Below the pieces are notes generated by a model. That model had not been told where the DNA came from. It worked only from the letters and a program-made list of their open reading frames with translations, and did not search any database. A DNA stretch of 64,000 bases from Gyrodactylus bullatarudis (lineage: Eukaryota; Platyhelminthes; Monogenea; Gyrodactylidea; Gyrodactylidae): assembly GCA_012064415.1 (NCBI GenBank), contig SSNU01000279.1, forward strand, positions 62,001-126,000, written 5' to 3'. The translations under genes were made by a program, and so were the position numbers. Position 1 is the first letter of the stretch, and the number at the start of each line of letters is the position of its first letter. Below are positions 23,061-36,000 of this stretch, in pieces.

Positions 23061-25057
23061 TAAGAATCATAAAATATATTTTAAATTCTTTACATTTCAA
23101 CGTATTTTAAAGTTTGACAAGTCTTAGGGTTGGGAGCTCGAAAAATCTATTCGTTTTTCCCTCAGCTAGATTGGATTAAAATTAAATCTGACCAATTGAA
23201 AAGTGGACCAATACAGTAACGAGGGAGAGATTAGAGGCTAACGGGAATCAGGAGATTCTTTGTATCTTTTAATTATTTAACTTGCAGGTGGATACGATGA
23301 GAGCATAAAAAATTGGGACTAAGGGATAAGTTATCAGTACGGCCTCAAAAAATATAGCTAGGACTAAAAGGCAATAATTTTCAATTTAAATTCTTTAAAT
23401 TAAAAACTAAATAATTATTCATAAAAAATAATTTAACTATAATTTCATAATCTTTGCATGAAATTGATAGAAAAATTTGAGTTTTTAGATTAGACCAGTA
23501 AATTAATTTTAGGACCTTAAGATCAAAAAAATATACTTATCTAAGATTTTATAGCTTTAATTCAGATCAAGAAAAATTAATTTTTCTAGCAAATTCTAAA
23601 TCCTTGGATGAGACAGTCACTTAAAAAATAGACTTTTTAGGACTCTTTGAGGTACTGGTTATCATTTATCAAAAAACTAATCCTTTCAAGATTACTAAGC
23701 CCAAGAAATAGTGGGCCATTGTAGCTAAATTTGATGTTATAATTTGTTCAAGATTTCTACAATTCAAGTCTCAGAATTGATTTCTAATTTATTCTATTTC
23801 AAATAAGATAGCAAAATGAAGATTTTATTAGGGGTTTTTTTAAAGATAACAACTGCTTTGATTATCATAATGAAAACAACTGTCTTTTATTAAATCGTAT
23901 GGTTGTCAATTTCTTAAGTATATGGTTTAACAAGGATTGCACGAATCAATCAGATATCAAAAGATGTTTATACAATTTGAAGAAACTTGAAATATATGTA
24001 TATTTTTTATCAAAATTGATAGAAAATATTAACATATTTTATTCAAAAAACTTTTTTTTAATGTGAGTTTAATCAACTCTCGAAATTGTGTTTACAAAGC
24101 TTAGAAAATTGAAAATTTATTCAGAAAATAGATCCCAATACGTCAAATTTCAACCTTCTTCAAATTATAGATTGAGCTACAATTCGAACTTGTTCGAATA
24201 ATCATCAAAATTAGCAAACTCTTAATATTATTATAATAATTATTATAATATTATCTGACATTATTTCAGCATTTTCAGTTTCAGTCAAATTGCTTTCTAT
24301 GCTATAATTATTTCATGTTTTGCTGAAATAATAATTGATTTTTATTGGATTTTGTTGGAAATAGATGAAAAGTTACTTTGTCTTGAAAAGGATTCTCTTC
24401 TCGTTGAGAAATTTATTGACCAATGAAATTGGAGAAAAAACTATCAATAATTATTGAACAGGTTTGAGCCAATCAAAAAAGTGTAGAACTAGAACCAATA
24501 TAATGTATAAGCTGTTAAGTTTGATGCTCATCAGATTTCTGAAATGATTAATATGACCTGGGATAGAATTTCAGAAGATATCATCAGAAAATCTTTTCAG
24601 AACACTTTTGGTCAAGCAGTTTTCGAAGCAATGTGTTGAATAATATAGCCTTCGCAAAAAATGAGAACTTTTTAATCCATGATTCAGTGATCATAAAAAT
24701 CCTTATCCAATGGAGAAATATGTGAAATTTTGCACAGGCTCAGTAAATTGTGTTATACCCCTCAATTCTTATTAGAATATTTTAATAAAAAACGAATAAT
24801 AAAACAGGTTAAGAAATGATTTGAGAAAATAAATATTTTCCACGATAAGATTCTAAATTAGGATTCCTAATCCATTTCATTAAAAATTAGAGAAAAAAAT
24901 AAATCGTGGTAAACCCCTCAGTCATAAGTCACTAATAATAAAAATTCAGAAAGACCAGTTAATTACAATTCTTGTAACTCTACGTTTGATTTTTCATTCT
25001 ACTATTCATGAAACTCTCTTGCTTAATAAGCAATGCTTATTGACTGTATATGTTGAA
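23061..25057. other. Intergenic, nothing recognised
   Basis: Very AT-rich. A short perfect AT palindrome lies near 24224-24252. No open frame is supported. Confidence 0.5.
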
Positions 25058-25193
25058 GCTAATTCGTACTTGAGTATAAATTAGCAGGGATTGCTCTGCT
25101 AATTCGTACTGAAAGAGCAGAGGGGAATACATCGCATAGACCAAGTGTATGCTTAATAATTTTAGTGTCAATTAGCAGAGCAATCCCTGCTAA
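25058..25193. repeat. Perfect 24-bp inverted repeat with 65-nt spacer
   Basis: TTAGCAGGGATTGCTCTGCT at 25081 (through AATT at 25104) is exactly mirrored at 25170-25193. Each arm is itself partly palindromic (TTAGCAG..CTGCTAA). The block GCTAATTCGTACT also occurs twice directly (about 25058 and 25098). It could be a hairpin or the remains of a small fold-back element. Confidence 0.7.
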
Positions 25194-27127
25194 CTCTCAT
25201 TTTGTTAAAATGTTTAAAGTATCGAGAAGATGTCTCTAAGCAGTGCTTAACATTGGGAGAAGACGAAGTTGATATTCAAGACTTTTTTACCTCTATTCTC
25301 CCCCATGAACTGACCATCCTATGACATATAAGAAAGAGAAAATTTCATCAAAAGAAATAATTAATTCTGATCCATGTAAACAATAGTAGATTTAATTTTC
25401 TAATTATAATTATTTTCTTGCTCCTGTAGAAATAAATAACAGTTGTAAAAAGGATAACATATATGTTTGAGTCGAATTAATTGCAAATTTCTTACGATTC
25501 GTAAAAATGCAATGCTAATCTGAAAAGTATTAATACATAAATTTATTATGTAAAGGGAATTGATTAATCCTTGATCCTTCTTTCAATATACATAATTAAA
25601 ATAATAGTAATAATGTATTTCTATAAATAATTATTTAATAAAAGGAGGATTATGAAGCGATATCATAATCGAAGAAATATCGCAGATTTTAACCCTTTTT
25701 TCCATGGCTCGCATTCAATCTTGTATATTAAATGGTTTGATTATACGCTGATTGGAAATCTACTGCTATTAAACGCAATTATTTTCATTTCAGGAATTAT
25801 CGATCAAAATTAGGCTATTTTTGAAGCTTTAGCAGGTTTCTCGAAAATACATTTTAAAAGTTTTTTTTTAAATGAGTATAGCACGTGTTTGACGAATGAT
25901 AGAACTGAGATCTTAAAAAAATCTATTTGTAAATTGTAAACTGATCCAGTTAAGACGATCTTGGGGGAACCATCAACCTTAACCCAAAACGAACTTTGAA
26001 GAATATAAAATTTATAAAAAAAATTTAAAAACTGCATAATTTAATTAGCTGACTTACATGATTAAAAAAATTTTTTTCTATTCGTCAGATACATTCTATA
26101 AGCTAAATTTTTCCCTTTTGTCAATTGATATTTAAATAAAAGAAAATTACAAGGCTCATTATTGTAAGCTTTAGCTGATAACAGAAATTGAGCGAAGACT
26201 AGCAAAGGAAACATCTTTTTTTCTAAGGAATATTTGGAAATAGAACCGTACAAATACATGTAAGAGGATAACTATAGTCTATCTTCACGTGTGGGAATTG
26301 TGGACAGCCCCAGTTGTGTCAATCTAAAATTACATAAATCATAAATTTTAGTAAATCATGTTAATTATAACATTAATATGTGATGCATAAAGAAAGGAAA
26401 ACGGAACAGCACGAGAGCTTGTTACTTCTGGAAAAAATACATGCAACATTAAAATTGGGTTTAATAATCTGAAATACATCTTTGAAAATAGCGTAATGGA
26501 TCAAAAATGTCTCCTGACTTGTTTTGAGATAATATCCATCTTTTTATTTGAGGCAGTTCCCTATCTTAACTGATACCAAAATTTGAGTTTTGAGAAATAT
26601 TATTGGATACTTTAATACTTTTCAACATTTATGAAATGAGGCTAGAGTTAATATGAGAATAGCTATGAAATGTCACCCATGGATTTTACAGATACGGCCG
26701 GAGAATGATCATGAATTTTATGTATTCTTTACTTATGTCATCCCTAGTTTTTCAAAGCTTAATATGTTGACATTGTTGGTATATTTACATTCGTAATGGT
26801 TTCATCGTATTAATAAAAAGTAAATTTCAATTTTCTTCTGTTCTAACCTTTTCAGGGCACCCCCGTTTTATATTGAGATTTTTAGAATATTTTAGAATTT
26901 TCTATTTCACGTTTTATGTCGGTTTGAAGGAAGGGAAGAAAAAAGGAAGAAGTTGTCAAGAGGAAAACTATCTAAGCCTCATATGATTTTATTTGTATGA
27001 ATAATTTTATGAGATTTATGAATGTTAAAAAGTATAACTTTCAATGCTTCATGAAAAAATAATCAAGAAACTTTGAATTGAAAAGGCCTTGTAAGTGAAA
27101 CGGGAAAAATCTTTTTTCTCTTTGGTT
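25194..27127. other. Intergenic with dispersed repeat C copy at 25662-25760
   Basis: The copy of repeat C is inverted relative to 13205 and 31795 and contains CCATGGCTCGCATTCAATCTT. The remainder shows no supported gene. Confidence 0.5.
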
Positions 27128-27505
27128 TTTCGCAAATATTCTCTACGATTATTGGTTTATTATCATTTTGCTGACTATCATGTCTTTCATTGTGTAGGGA
27201 GAAAACGAAAATAGATTCTGGGTGAATATGAGCTCATTATTTTCGTCAGTTCTCATCAGACCCTACACCACCATGTATATTTATACAGAATATTATTCAA
27301 TGAAATGCGAATAAATAAAGGTTCTGATTGGCCCAAACGAACTTTTCGCATTGAATAATATTCTGTATAAATATACATGGTGGTGTAGGGTCTGATGAGA
27401 ACTGACGAAAATAATGAGCTCATATTCACCCAGAATCTATTTTCGTTTTTTCCCTACACAGTGCAAGACATGATAGTCAGCAAAATGATGATATATTCGC
27501 GGAAA
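27128..27505. repeat. Long near-perfect palindrome (arms about 107 bp, extended arms about 170 bp)
   Basis: Positions 27197-27303 and 27347-27453 are reverse complements with about one mismatch, around a loop of about 43 bp. Beyond these the match continues with small gaps (TGCTGACTATCATGTCTT near 27169 and its mirror near 27463-27482). No open frame and no TA/TTAA duplication is obvious at the outer ends. Confidence 0.85.
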
Positions 27506-28287
27506 TCAGGAATCTCAAGCAAGACAAAAATTGTCAATTGTATTTACAATAACTGAAATATTTTCAAGGAAAACTGAAATCCTTACATATGTTTTAATTT
27601 TAATGTCAAGGATGTGTGTCAGTCCATCAATAGAGCATGCAAGAATTTTTTATGAGAAAATTTATTCATATCGGGAGAAAGGAGCTTGAATTTACTAAAA
27701 ACATTATAAAAGGATATCCGGCCTAAATTAAAAATGTTCGAGAATTTCATTTTCTTGAGTGATTTCTCATTTAAAAGGGAGAACGTATACGTCTTTTATC
27801 TAGATTAAGACATTAAAACGTTTGATAAAAGTTCCCTTTCATATTATTTGAGCATGTAAAATCATAAGAGAACCAGGTAATCCGTATACCCTTCTCAGGG
27901 TCTTAATGGAAAGATAAATTATCAAGATGATAGATTTTTATTGAAATAGAAAAAATATTAAATTACATACTAATCTGAATAAATTAGATAATGTTTAAAA
28001 AATTCATTGCAAAATTGAATGGCGCCAAGAGAAATTAATTTCTCTACATATTTCAAAGTTAGGTTAGTGTATAATACAGATTTTTCTTCTCGGCATAATA
28101 TTAAATGTGTGATTTATATTTAAGAATCTGTTTTACATTGCTTATACATTGTCAGGAGAGAAAATATAGAATTATATCTACATGATGACGTAAAGTATGA
28201 TGCATTATTTTATCCAAGAAATGTCAGTAGATAAGTTAAAAACTGAAGGTACTCATGAGTACTGCGAACTAAAGTTATTTTCGATGG
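27506..28287. other. Intergenic, nothing recognised
   Basis: No gene or repeat identified. It is bounded by the palindrome and a dispersed repeat. Confidence 0.5.
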
Positions 28288-28500
28288 TTAAATTAGAGAA
28301 CAGTTGCCCCCTCTTATTTCTCTCAAAGTTTACTTTGAATCGTGTTGGTCTTTTTATTATCGATGACATGAAAGCACACCGCAAGGGATTCGTTTTCATT
28401 TCATCGATGTTAAAAAGCCCTTAGTCTCTTTTTCATTCAGAGAAATTACTGCAAAACATGAAGTGGGCAAATGCTCAATAGATTAGCCAGATTTTTTTTG
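28288..28500. repeat. Dispersed repeat, inverted partner of 5386-5582
   Basis: It is the reverse complement of the 5.4-kb copy, with the shared block TTGCCCCCTCTTATTTCTCT. The open frame 28197-28424 overlaps it but does not correspond to the frame open in the other copy. Confidence 0.75.
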
Positions 28501-28509
28501 GTTGCCGAC

Positions 28510-28690
28510 AAGAAAGATACACATTCATTGATTTAAGAAAAAAATTTCGAAAAACATCAATTTTTTTGGAAAAGTTTGGAGACATTTTAAATAGCGCGAT
28601 TTTTCATTTTTTTAAAACTTTGAGTTGAAAATTTTGCTGATTTCTTGCTGTGAGAGGAATAATATGTTATTTATCTGGAACACTAATAGA
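28510..28690. repeat. Dispersed repeat B copy
   Basis: It shares TGATTTAAGAAAA..GGAGACATTTTAA and GAGTTGAAAATTTTGCTGATTTC..TGTGAGAGG with 34440-34600 and 51375-51500. The 51-kb copy is a complete element with inverted ends. Confidence 0.6.
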
Positions 28691-31600
28691 CAAGAAAAAT
28701 TTATAGAGAATATCTTTAATATATAACGTGAAGCTAATTGATATATAAAGTTGGGAATCTATGATCTTAACAACACTCTCAATTCATTGAATGAATTTCA
28801 TTCAGAGATTTTTAGGTACCCAGATCATGTTGGTTAGTTTTAATATTTGGAGAAAAAAATTTCGATTCTGCCCCAAATTTCCATATTTTGAATTGATAGT
28901 GGCATAGTGATCACAATTTTATTAATTTCACGTAATTTTTGAAAAAGATTAAACTCCAGTGTTATCAACACAATACTATTGTTCATCTTTACAATATGAC
29001 CTTCTAATTCTTATGCTAAAATAGCAAAATAATAGTAGTATGATGAAAATCTTTTTAAAATATAACATGTCATGTAAATTTCCATAATCATTGATACTGT
29101 AGGTGAAAAGGTATAAAAGAAAAAGAATGATACTCCGAAAATTCAATGTTAATAATCTTTTCCCTGTCTTATAGTGATAGTACGATGATAAGACTCCTAA
29201 ATGATAGTTGATATCAAGTTGGGAATCTAAATTGAAATTCCTGACATTCAGGAGAAAAATATTGAGTTTTTTGTAAAAATAATAAATTTTTATCTTTATG
29301 TCAATTAAGTTTAGATATTTTATCATCAAAATTAACTATAAGCAAAATAAATCTGGAAAAAAATTTTCAATACTTTACTTGGAATTTGACTAGAGTCAAA
29401 TTTGTAAAATTTGGACGAAAGTCTCGTCAAAAATGTAATGATAATTTTAATTATTACCAAATAATACTCAGAGAATTTATCCATTTTTTAAAGATTATTA
29501 ATAAAAGCTCAGATTTTCCAATCTCTATTTAATACTTAACACTCTTATTCTTAAAAATTAATAGGCAGATATAATAATAATAATAGATATATAACTTGAA
29601 GTTACTGTGGTAATTAGTATATCTAGGCAGGTACACTCAAAATCAATGAAATGTTGAAAAAACTCTTTCTCTAATTTGATCTTCATTCATCTTTTTTTCA
29701 ATAATTTCACTTTCTTACTCTTACTCTTGAGGGGTGGCATTATATACGGCGATGAAAGAAATAATCATAAAGTATTTTTTATTTATTTATCTCACTTTGC
29801 TCTAAGCTAGTGTAGTTAACAAGTACAAATACTGAGTTAATTTTGTTCTTTTAGAGGTTACACGCATTATTAATTATATGATGATCTCAATTAATTTTAA
29901 TTTATCGTCGTCATCATAATCGCTCACGAAAGAAAATCTCTTTTCACGTCAGCTTCTTTTTCAAGCAGCTTGGTTTTGATCTAATAAAAAATAGACTTTT
30001 TTCGAATTTCATTTTTCAACATTACTGAAACATCTGAGATTTTTTGAGCTTAAAAATCACGAAATTCTTAAAGTGTGTAATATCTATCAGGGTGGAAAAT
30101 TTGCGATTTTTTCGATTTTTGATATCATAATCAACTGTGCTTTAAAAAAATATCAAAAAATTAATTCTCTACACCTTTTAGTTTCCTAGATAATTTTGCG
30201 ATTTTAATCTCAAGTTTCCCTTTTTTCCAATCCTTTTGTGTCCTCTTTTGTCTCGGATTCCCATCTCCTACTATTAATTTCTTACCTAGGCTCTGTTAAG
30301 GCACCATTAAAAATAAATCACACAGAGATTTCCTCTCAGATTTGAAAATGCCTCAAACTCCGTTCACTACAAAATGGGTTGAAACTATTAAATAAAAAAT
30401 GGAGAATTATAAAACTTCAATGAAGAAAGGAATTGAAATCATGCAGAATCTCGATATAAAGAGGATCCTTTAAAAAGGATACTTGAAAAGCCAGCGAAAC
30501 CAAAAAAAAATTCAAAAAATGTAAAAATGGAAGATGAAAATATTAGTTCCATGGAGTACAATCTTTTGTTGAGTTGGAAGCCGATTTCAGCCTATGTTGA
30601 AAGATATTTTTCAAAACTAAAGTATTTTCATGATAAGAATTAAACATTCAAAAAAGTTTTTCTATAAATCCAAGAAATACGCTGTTCTAATAAGTTAAAA
30701 CGGTTTGAAAATATTGAAAGGGTTAAGAAGAAAAATATACCCAATAGAATTTAAGTAGGCCCATCTTCTTTCACATGATTTGGTCTGTCTTTCAGTATGT
30801 CTGTCTTACTATCTTTCATCTAATCAACAAAGGAGTCCCCTAACCCTAATTATTATTGATTCAAAAGTTATCGATCAAAAAATGATTTGCTAATGAAACT
30901 TTAAGGGTTAAAGAAGTTTTTTTGTAGAATTAAGCATATCTCTAGATTTAAAAAGAAAATAAAGACTTTTAGAGCTTATTTTGTGTATTTTTAAATTCAA
31001 TAAGATACTTATCAAGCTCATACTGAGTCGTATACTAGATAGGATGATTATTCATAAATTTTATATCCTTTTGAGATCATCAATGTAATTAATGTTAGAA
31101 AGACACAAGATTTTTCATGAATGATTTAACTATCTCAATCTAATAAACTCTTAATGATTATCACTCGATTTCTAAGTGATGTTTTAGATTTTTTTCTTTA
31201 CTCTATGCGGTTATTCGAACTCGATATTGAACTTTTGGCGTAATTTATCTTCAAGAGTAAAGGTTTAAATAGAAAATACCAGGAAAGAATCAATTTTAGT
31301 GGAGATGAGATAAGGGCATTGCTGCCTGAGCTTGTTGATTTTAACTACCTCAGGATCTAAACGAAAATATCTCATTAGATAATAGAAGAACATTTTAATT
31401 AATCCTTCAATGAAGGGTTTTCATGTTCCATTGTTCCGCCAGTGGAACAGACCACTTTCTTAAGCGATATTTTAAATTTAATAAATGCTTAAAATACTTT
31501 TTTACCCCTCATTAAAGAGGAAATTCATTGAGCTACAAGAATATAAACTAGAGAAAATACGATTGGAAATCTATTAATTTTCTGTAATACACAAAGATTT

Positions 31601-32919
31601 CAGCTCTGTTATTCATTAAACACGTACTATAATAATTCAAAATAAGTTGATTTTTATTTAAAACGTATTTTTAAGAAACCTATATTACAGGGTCATAGAT
31701 AAAGTAATCATATCTCTAGAATTAGGAATAAAAGAGTGAACCTAATTTTAATCGATAACTGCTGAACTAAAAATAATTGCGTTAAAACAGCTGTAGGCTC
31801 GTAATCATAGTATTCACAAGAGATTGAATGCGAGCCATGAAAAAAATTCTCTAGGATTTTAAGGGTTAAATAATCTTAACTACCTTGGTAAAACAGTTAT
31901 GACTCAAGCAATACTTTGAATGCATGTCTTTATTTAGATTTGAAACACGTAAAAGAAAACTGTCATTAATATTTAATTTTGGCATTGTTTTCTGATCTGT
32001 TTTTTTAACAAATTTCAAGATTTTCAAAGAGAGTAAATCTTCAACTATTTGAGCAGTATTTAAAAAATCTATTCAACTGGAAATGTGTAGAGGAATTGAT
32101 ATTTCAAATTATTACAACTCAGTTTTACACGAGTAAAGGAGAGAACATTTTGAATTAAACAAAAAAATAATAGAGCATGTACACACTGTTTCACACTAAC
32201 TGCTCACTAGAGTTTAAGAGGAATATTCTTTCTCTTTTCAAGTAAAAAAGTTTAATAACGGAATCATAACCAATGCATTAATGTGTATATAATACATTAA
32301 TTTGTTTATCTTTCGTGTCTTTAATAATAATTTGTACTCGTAAATTTTCTTTTGCACTAATACTTGAGAAGAAGAAAAAATACAGAGAAAGGAGTTTTTC
32401 TACTAATTTCTCTTATCTATTAATTAAAAATATTAACTAAAAGGAAAGTAAAAGTTTAGATAAAAATGAGTTAATTAGGTCTACTCAGCTCTCTCAAGGC
32501 ACATTTTAGGGAACTTAACACGAGTCATTTAGTCTTACATGTTGGTTTGTTCTTAGATAAGATAGAGAGATAAAAGTCGAGATCATCTCATACCCTCCTT
32601 GACCAATCAGACAAGACCTAACAATTTTATCGATATACAAAAATGAATAGATCTGCATACATGAATATACACAATATTTTGTATATACACGTGTCTGATT
32701 CACACTCACACACTGACTACTTATTTTACTTACTTGGATCGCTAGTCTTCTCCTCCCACACCCCATTGGATATATATTTATTGTTTTTTTCATATGTATA
32801 TCAGTGACGTTGATTATAATTGATAATAACAATAGTATTCGAAGAAGAAAAAACACAATTCTTCAAAGACATCTTCAGATATATTGACAGGTTGACGAAC
32901 TGTGGAGAGACACTTGGAT
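28691..32919. other. Intergenic, probable 5' region of the POU6F gene
   Basis: It contains a solitary family A end (29255-29315) and a repeat C copy (31795-31875). Open frames at 28976-29329 and 32515-32856 on the minus strand are hydrophobic AT-rich translations without motifs and are not supported. Confidence 0.45.
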
Positions 32920-33041
32920 ATGGAGAATTTTCTATCTCAAGAACTTGACAAAGGACTTAATATCAGCCAACTGCACAATATGGCTCAGAGTATAGATGAA
33001 AGAAACTTTTTCTCCCCTTCAAATCAGGATACACCAAAAAA
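32920..33041 (+). CDS. Candidate first coding exon of the POU6F gene
   Basis: ATG at 32920 opens MENFLSQELDKGLNISQLHN and ends TPKK before a good donor (GTATGT at 33042). The exon ends in phase 2. The acceptor ATATAG at 39080-39085 would supply the one missing base and continue as NQLSSMNWTLQLQ into the next POU6F exon. Phase compatibility and similar Gln/Ser/Asn-rich composition are the only support. The alternative acceptor CAG at 39089 is incompatible in frame. Confidence 0.4.
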
Positions 33042-36000
33042 GTATGTTTTTTACATTAAGAAATTAAAATTCTTTATTATTTTCGATTGATTATTCTATC
33101 TATAATTAATTTTAGAATTTTTCACAATCAATTACATATTAATTGTATAATTTGCAAAATTTAAACCCAAAATAAAATACGTTCATACTTTTGATTCTAC
33201 TAGGAGAGCAAGCTAATCTATAAGACAGCTGAATCTGAATAATATTGCTGTGAATTTTCATAGTTATGGATAGTAAAAATGTTTTTAAAAACGACAACTA
33301 AACTACATTCGGTTTTAGCTATTTTATCAAGTTTTAAAAGTTGAAAAAAACTGAAGCTCTAAAAATCGAATTTGTCTAATTAAGAATGGTTTAGGTAGAA
33401 TAATTCCAAGTTTATTACTAAAAAATTTATATGAAAAGTTAGCCCGATCATGATTATTTAACGAAGCCATAATTAAAATGAATAAAATTTTGAATAATGA
33501 AAAAATGTATAAGCTGTTCAAACATTTCTAAGAAATGTTGATTACCTAATTTATTGTTTGTTGAATTAGTGTCTAGTCAGTAAGAAAAAATAATGACTAT
33601 CCAAGGTTAATAGTTAATAAAATTTACGTTATTTTTTTCTAACTATTATCAAAATTGTTTGAAGATATTTTTGTAAAATAGTGATTAGAATTACTGAATA
33701 ATTTAAAATTAATTCCAAAGGATAACAAAGACACCAGTACTGATTGGGAATCAATTTATCTCGCTACCTTCTCCAACATTTATTTAAAAATAAATGCTAG
33801 AGAGATCAGGAATAAAAGAACTTGTTGATCATTTTGGATTTGTCAGGGTTGTTGTATTAAAAATATCTCTTGTTACGTTTAGGAAAATAAGTGATTTTTT
33901 GGAAAGTTTTTCAGAACCACCGTCTAGTTTTGCATAAGAACCGTCTTTGAATGTCTTACGAAAACGATTCTTGTTAATTACTATGAGAGTAACAGACTCT
34001 GATAGCAGACAAATATTCTTCCAAGCTAGAACATACATTCGAAAAGTTAAAAATTATTTTAATTTTTAGGATATGCAATAATTTCAAAGATATAACTTTA
34101 TCATTAGGAATTCCTATTCTTCTGAAAATAATATAAAAACTCTTCTTACTTGATTGAATCCGGGAAATTTCAATAACATATTCGTAAACACATCAAGATT
34201 GGCAAATTGTATTCTTTTGCTGAGTAGAACCTTTCAAGTGTCTAGGATTTTTGCTCTATTTCTTTTCTTTCTTCTTCAATGCAGAGGTCTTTAGATTCTG
34301 AAATTGAAATTATCATGTCTCAGATATCTATGAGCGACTCAATTACAATTGTTTGGTAATGCATGTCCGTTTATCACCTCGAAGAGCAATATTACAGCTA
34401 ATTATTTTTTCATCAAGGTCTCAAAAAGCACACTTTCACTGGTTTAAGAAAAATCTTGAAAAAAGCTGGTGTGTTTTTTTTCAAGTTTGAGTTGAAAATC
34501 TTAGTTGATTTCGAGGTTTGAGAGGGGAACGTTATTTTTCAGGATCACCAAAAGGCAATAAAACCAATAATCAATTTTATAAAAACCCGTAAATTTGAAC
34601 TGATCTTAGTATCATATGGTAATTTCCAAGCAGTTATCTATTTCGCAGGGTGATGGAGTGTCTCCTAAAGTATCAACGAATTTTTATCCTGATTCTGCTC
34701 AAACAATAAAATCAACAAAACACCGATGAAATTGTGCCTTTTGACTGGGTTTCCAAAAAAATCAAATAAAAATTCAAAAGAAATTTTCAGAAAGCTAATT
34801 TCAAAATTTAAACAGACTGGATGTAATATTTGATGGATACTTTAGTGTGGGAACCATACCACCAAACTGGCCAAACTTATATTTCTTTTTTTTCAATATT
34901 CTTATCTCTTTTATTCTCACTCGGAATCCACAAATGTTTGAGCATTCTGAAATATAAGATTCAAGTTTATCGATAAGAATTGAACACACCTCTGCGACTT
35001 AGAAAAGTGGTGCTCTAGCCTAGAGGAGTAACCCTTTCTCAAGAAATTCCTCTTTTACTGTCCCATTGTGATGATAAATCGAGTACCAAGTATGATTTCC
35101 TTGTTTCTGTAAACTTGCCTGTAAATTGAAGAACAAAATCAAAACAATAATCGGTAAAATAGATGATAATGATATTCATCAGAGATAAAACATGTACATT
35201 ATAGGGATAAATTTCTTAAAACTAGTAGTACCTCTAATCTCTCTTCAAATGTTCATTTGAACAATTCAAGAAAAGGTAGAGTTTACTTTCGGGGATGAAG
35301 AATAGAAAATGTGATGAAAATGTTATTTTTATTCATTTTTAAATAATAAAAAGATGCAAGTATAGTACAGTTGGAAGAGGAGAAACTGATTTACTTTGGG
35401 GGTGGGGTGGATATGTAGGTTGTATTTTGCATTAGTAGTGGAAAAAGAAGGAAGGCAACTCATTAGAGAAATTAGATGATGAGAGGGAAGAAGAGATTGA
35501 ATTTTGATAAATACATTCATTTATCCCAATGAACACACTACATGTGAAGAGGAAGAAAACTTTTAATAATGTTTATAATAAATGATATTTAATTATATTT
35601 TAATTAATTTTTTCATCAGAGTGATTGATATTATCATTCAATTTGGCGGCATTCTTATGAGTAGTCATCTAAGAATGTACTATATCATTATTTTATCACT
35701 AAAGGATTCTCTCTATTGTATATTATATAAATATTCGAAATCGAGATGAAATTTATTATGTGCAATACACTTTTTTTAATATAGCGTATTCTGCTAATAG
35801 ATTTTATTTAACAATAGATATTGATATGAAGGTGAGAATTATGACCATATCATCGAATAGTTTTTGAATCTCAAAATGTAATGAGCCAAAAAGCTAAATT
35901 CAAAAAAATTGTCTTTTTTCAAATACACCTTTTTTGGGAAAATAGTAAATTTCCATCTTCATTAAGCCCGGCAAATTGATCAAAGGCTTGACGATTTACT

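Noticed and set aside
28197..28424. 75-codon plus-strand frame
   Set aside because: Repeat-derived, on the strand opposite to the frame open in the partner copy.
28976..29329. 117-codon minus-strand frame
   Set aside because: Overlaps a dispersed repeat end and translates to low-complexity Ile/Leu/Tyr-rich sequence.
32515..32856. 113-codon minus-strand frame with a hydrophobic, signal-peptide-like start
   Set aside because: No motif, no neighbouring exon context and biased AT-rich translation; probably chance upstream of the POU6F candidate exon.
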